Positions 62,612 to 64,000 of a stretch of DNA of 64,000 bases are shown here, in pieces; within the stretch, counting starts at the first letter, position 1; each line of letters begins with the position of its first letter. This stretch comes from Saccharum officinarum (Eukaryota > Streptophyta > Magnoliopsida > Poales > Poaceae). The notes beneath the pieces were generated by a model that was given only the letters and a program-made list of their open reading frames with translations, was not told the origin of the DNA and did no database searches. The translations under genes and the position numbers were made by a program. Where the stretch lies: positions 10,950,191 through 11,014,190 of the forward strand of contig CM036223.1 in assembly GCA_020631735.1 (NCBI GenBank). The letters run 5' to 3'.

Positions 62612-64000
62612 TAGGCGTCAGGTCAGGAGCCTTCCTTCTCCAATAATCCACTTCATCAATGCATGATCACCCCATCCATCAAATGGACTGGTGCTTGCAT
62701 TTTTCTTCTTCTTGCAACACTCGGAAACTGCAATTTCCATTTGCCAATAGCCTCTTATGTGTATCTTCCTCTAAAGCTTATGCGAGAAACCACGTAAATT
62801 ATATATCATACCTATAAATAAATTGATCGAGTTTCCTTCATTGGCCCACCCGATTTAAGCAAAACAATCTCGGTATTCCTTAGGATACGTGTCTCAATCC
62901 ATATATACCTGCCCAAGATCAACAAAAACAACTCACAATCACAAGAACATCACAATAAACCATTTTATATAGATACCATACACGATCGTCATAACACATT
63001 AACATTCAAGTTCCACAAAAGCGTATCCACGTTTACATCACATTTCATCGATTTCTTAGTGCAAAGATTTCAGCACTCTCTCGTAGCACTAGAGTACATA
63101 AGCAAACTATATAGAATCGGTTACAGTCCTCGTCCGTATCTCCATAGATCATGTAAATGAGAAGTAACAGAAAATGACCCCTTTTTCACCTACATCAACT
63201 TAAAGGCAGCATTGAGTAATATCATGTGGGTTGGCGATTAGACTAGCCTAAGGAAGGGTACAAGGTTATAGAACAAGGAAAGTTCTAGACCCATGGGTCA
63301 GTAAGATCGACAAAGGACCACGTTCAGCTCGACTTGGGGGTTTAGAAGGACTAGCACCACTTGATGTGGTTGTACTGGGGTGACTACCAGTCTTACCATG
63401 TCCATGGCAATTGGACCAACCCAAGGAGCAGCCTAACCACCACCAACAACAAAACCCCCATCCCCTAGGAGCTTTGATACAATTCATGGCAAGGTTTGAT
63501 TATAAACCTTCTAGGTGATGTGGGAAATGAATTTCGCTAATCAGGTTTGACATGCATCCAAGTTTAAAGGCAACACAATGGCAATGTCCATGTTGTCCTT
63601 GGTTGCGACGACCATGATCGTGAGGAGAAAAGGGGATGGAGGTGAGGCTCACCATACCGCTGCGACATAGGGCATGCATGGGAAGGGGTCGTGTGTTAGC
63701 ATATGACAGTGTCAGGAGATCAGACTGGGTGTCCTTTTGAAAGCACAAGCTCACTCTCTAGTGTGTAAGGGCTCGAGGGATACCTGCAGTGATATGTGGC
63801 AACAACTTTGACTAATAAGTGGACGGTGGTAGATAATGGCAACATGTGGCGTAGCAAACAAGAAGCTCATGGCAAGGCAACTAATATAAGAGAGAGATTA
63901 GTGTTGGGGTAGACTAGATGACGTAATGATAGACCCCACTGGCTAGATGCAGTTGGGGGGTTACAAATAAGTTAACCATGCACACGAGACAAGTACGATC
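62612..64000. other. Spacer, mirror of 30840-32231
   Basis: No gene recognised. Short open frames lack domains. Confidence 0.35.

Larger units (their letters stand above)
60062..64000 (-). repeat. Reverse-complement copy of 30840-34783
   Basis: 60062 pairs with 34783 and 64000 with 30840. The lengths are 3939 and 3944 bp, so indels are few. It contains a CACTA end, PGIP-like gene 2, a Stowaway-like MITE and spacer. Confidence 0.97.

Overview
The window is nuclear DNA of a grass, probably a panicoid. The evidence is GC-rich first exons next to AT-rich spacers, spliced plant genes (an L-type lectin receptor kinase, a serpin, two PGIP-type leucine-rich-repeat genes and the CORVET subunit VPS3), CACTA elements with TTTGCCGAGTG/TTTGCCTAGTG subterminal repeats, MITEs, 5'-truncated LINEs and a copia LTR retrotransposon inside an intron.

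Two runs of exactly 100 N (18906-19005 and 59962-60061) split the window into three contigs. Contig 1 (1-18905) holds two broken Ulp1-protease-like gene remnants ending at a Helitron-like 3' terminus, the lectin receptor kinase (+), a serpin (-), two LINE fragments, a CACTA end and PGIP-like gene 1 (-). Contig 2 (19006-59961) holds the 3' part of VPS3 (+) with a 5.8 kb copia element and an RTE-type LINE in one intron, PGIP-like gene 2 (+), a complete 5.47 kb non-autonomous CACTA element, a repeat-rich spacer, and then a reverse-complement copy (46105-59961) of 5049-18905. Contig 3 (60062-64000) is a reverse-complement copy of 30840-34783.

The reverse complement of contig 2 is collinear with contig 1 followed by contig 3. 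The simplest reading is that contig 2 is the other haplotype (or a homeologue) of the same locus, placed backwards between two contigs of the first haplotype. The apparent giant inverted repeats are then an assembly product. The inferred locus order is receptor kinase, serpin, PGIP-like 1, spacer, CACTA, PGIP-like 2, VPS3. Several single-base frameshifts in homopolymers occur in only one copy and look like consensus errors. By contrast, the 8-bp duplication that frameshifts the serpin in its reactive-loop hinge is in both copies and is probably real.

The receptor kinase, PGIP-like proteins and serpin belong to families linked to surface perception, wall-enzyme inhibition and protease inhibition. 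VPS3 is endosomal housekeeping. Nothing in the sequence shows that they act together.
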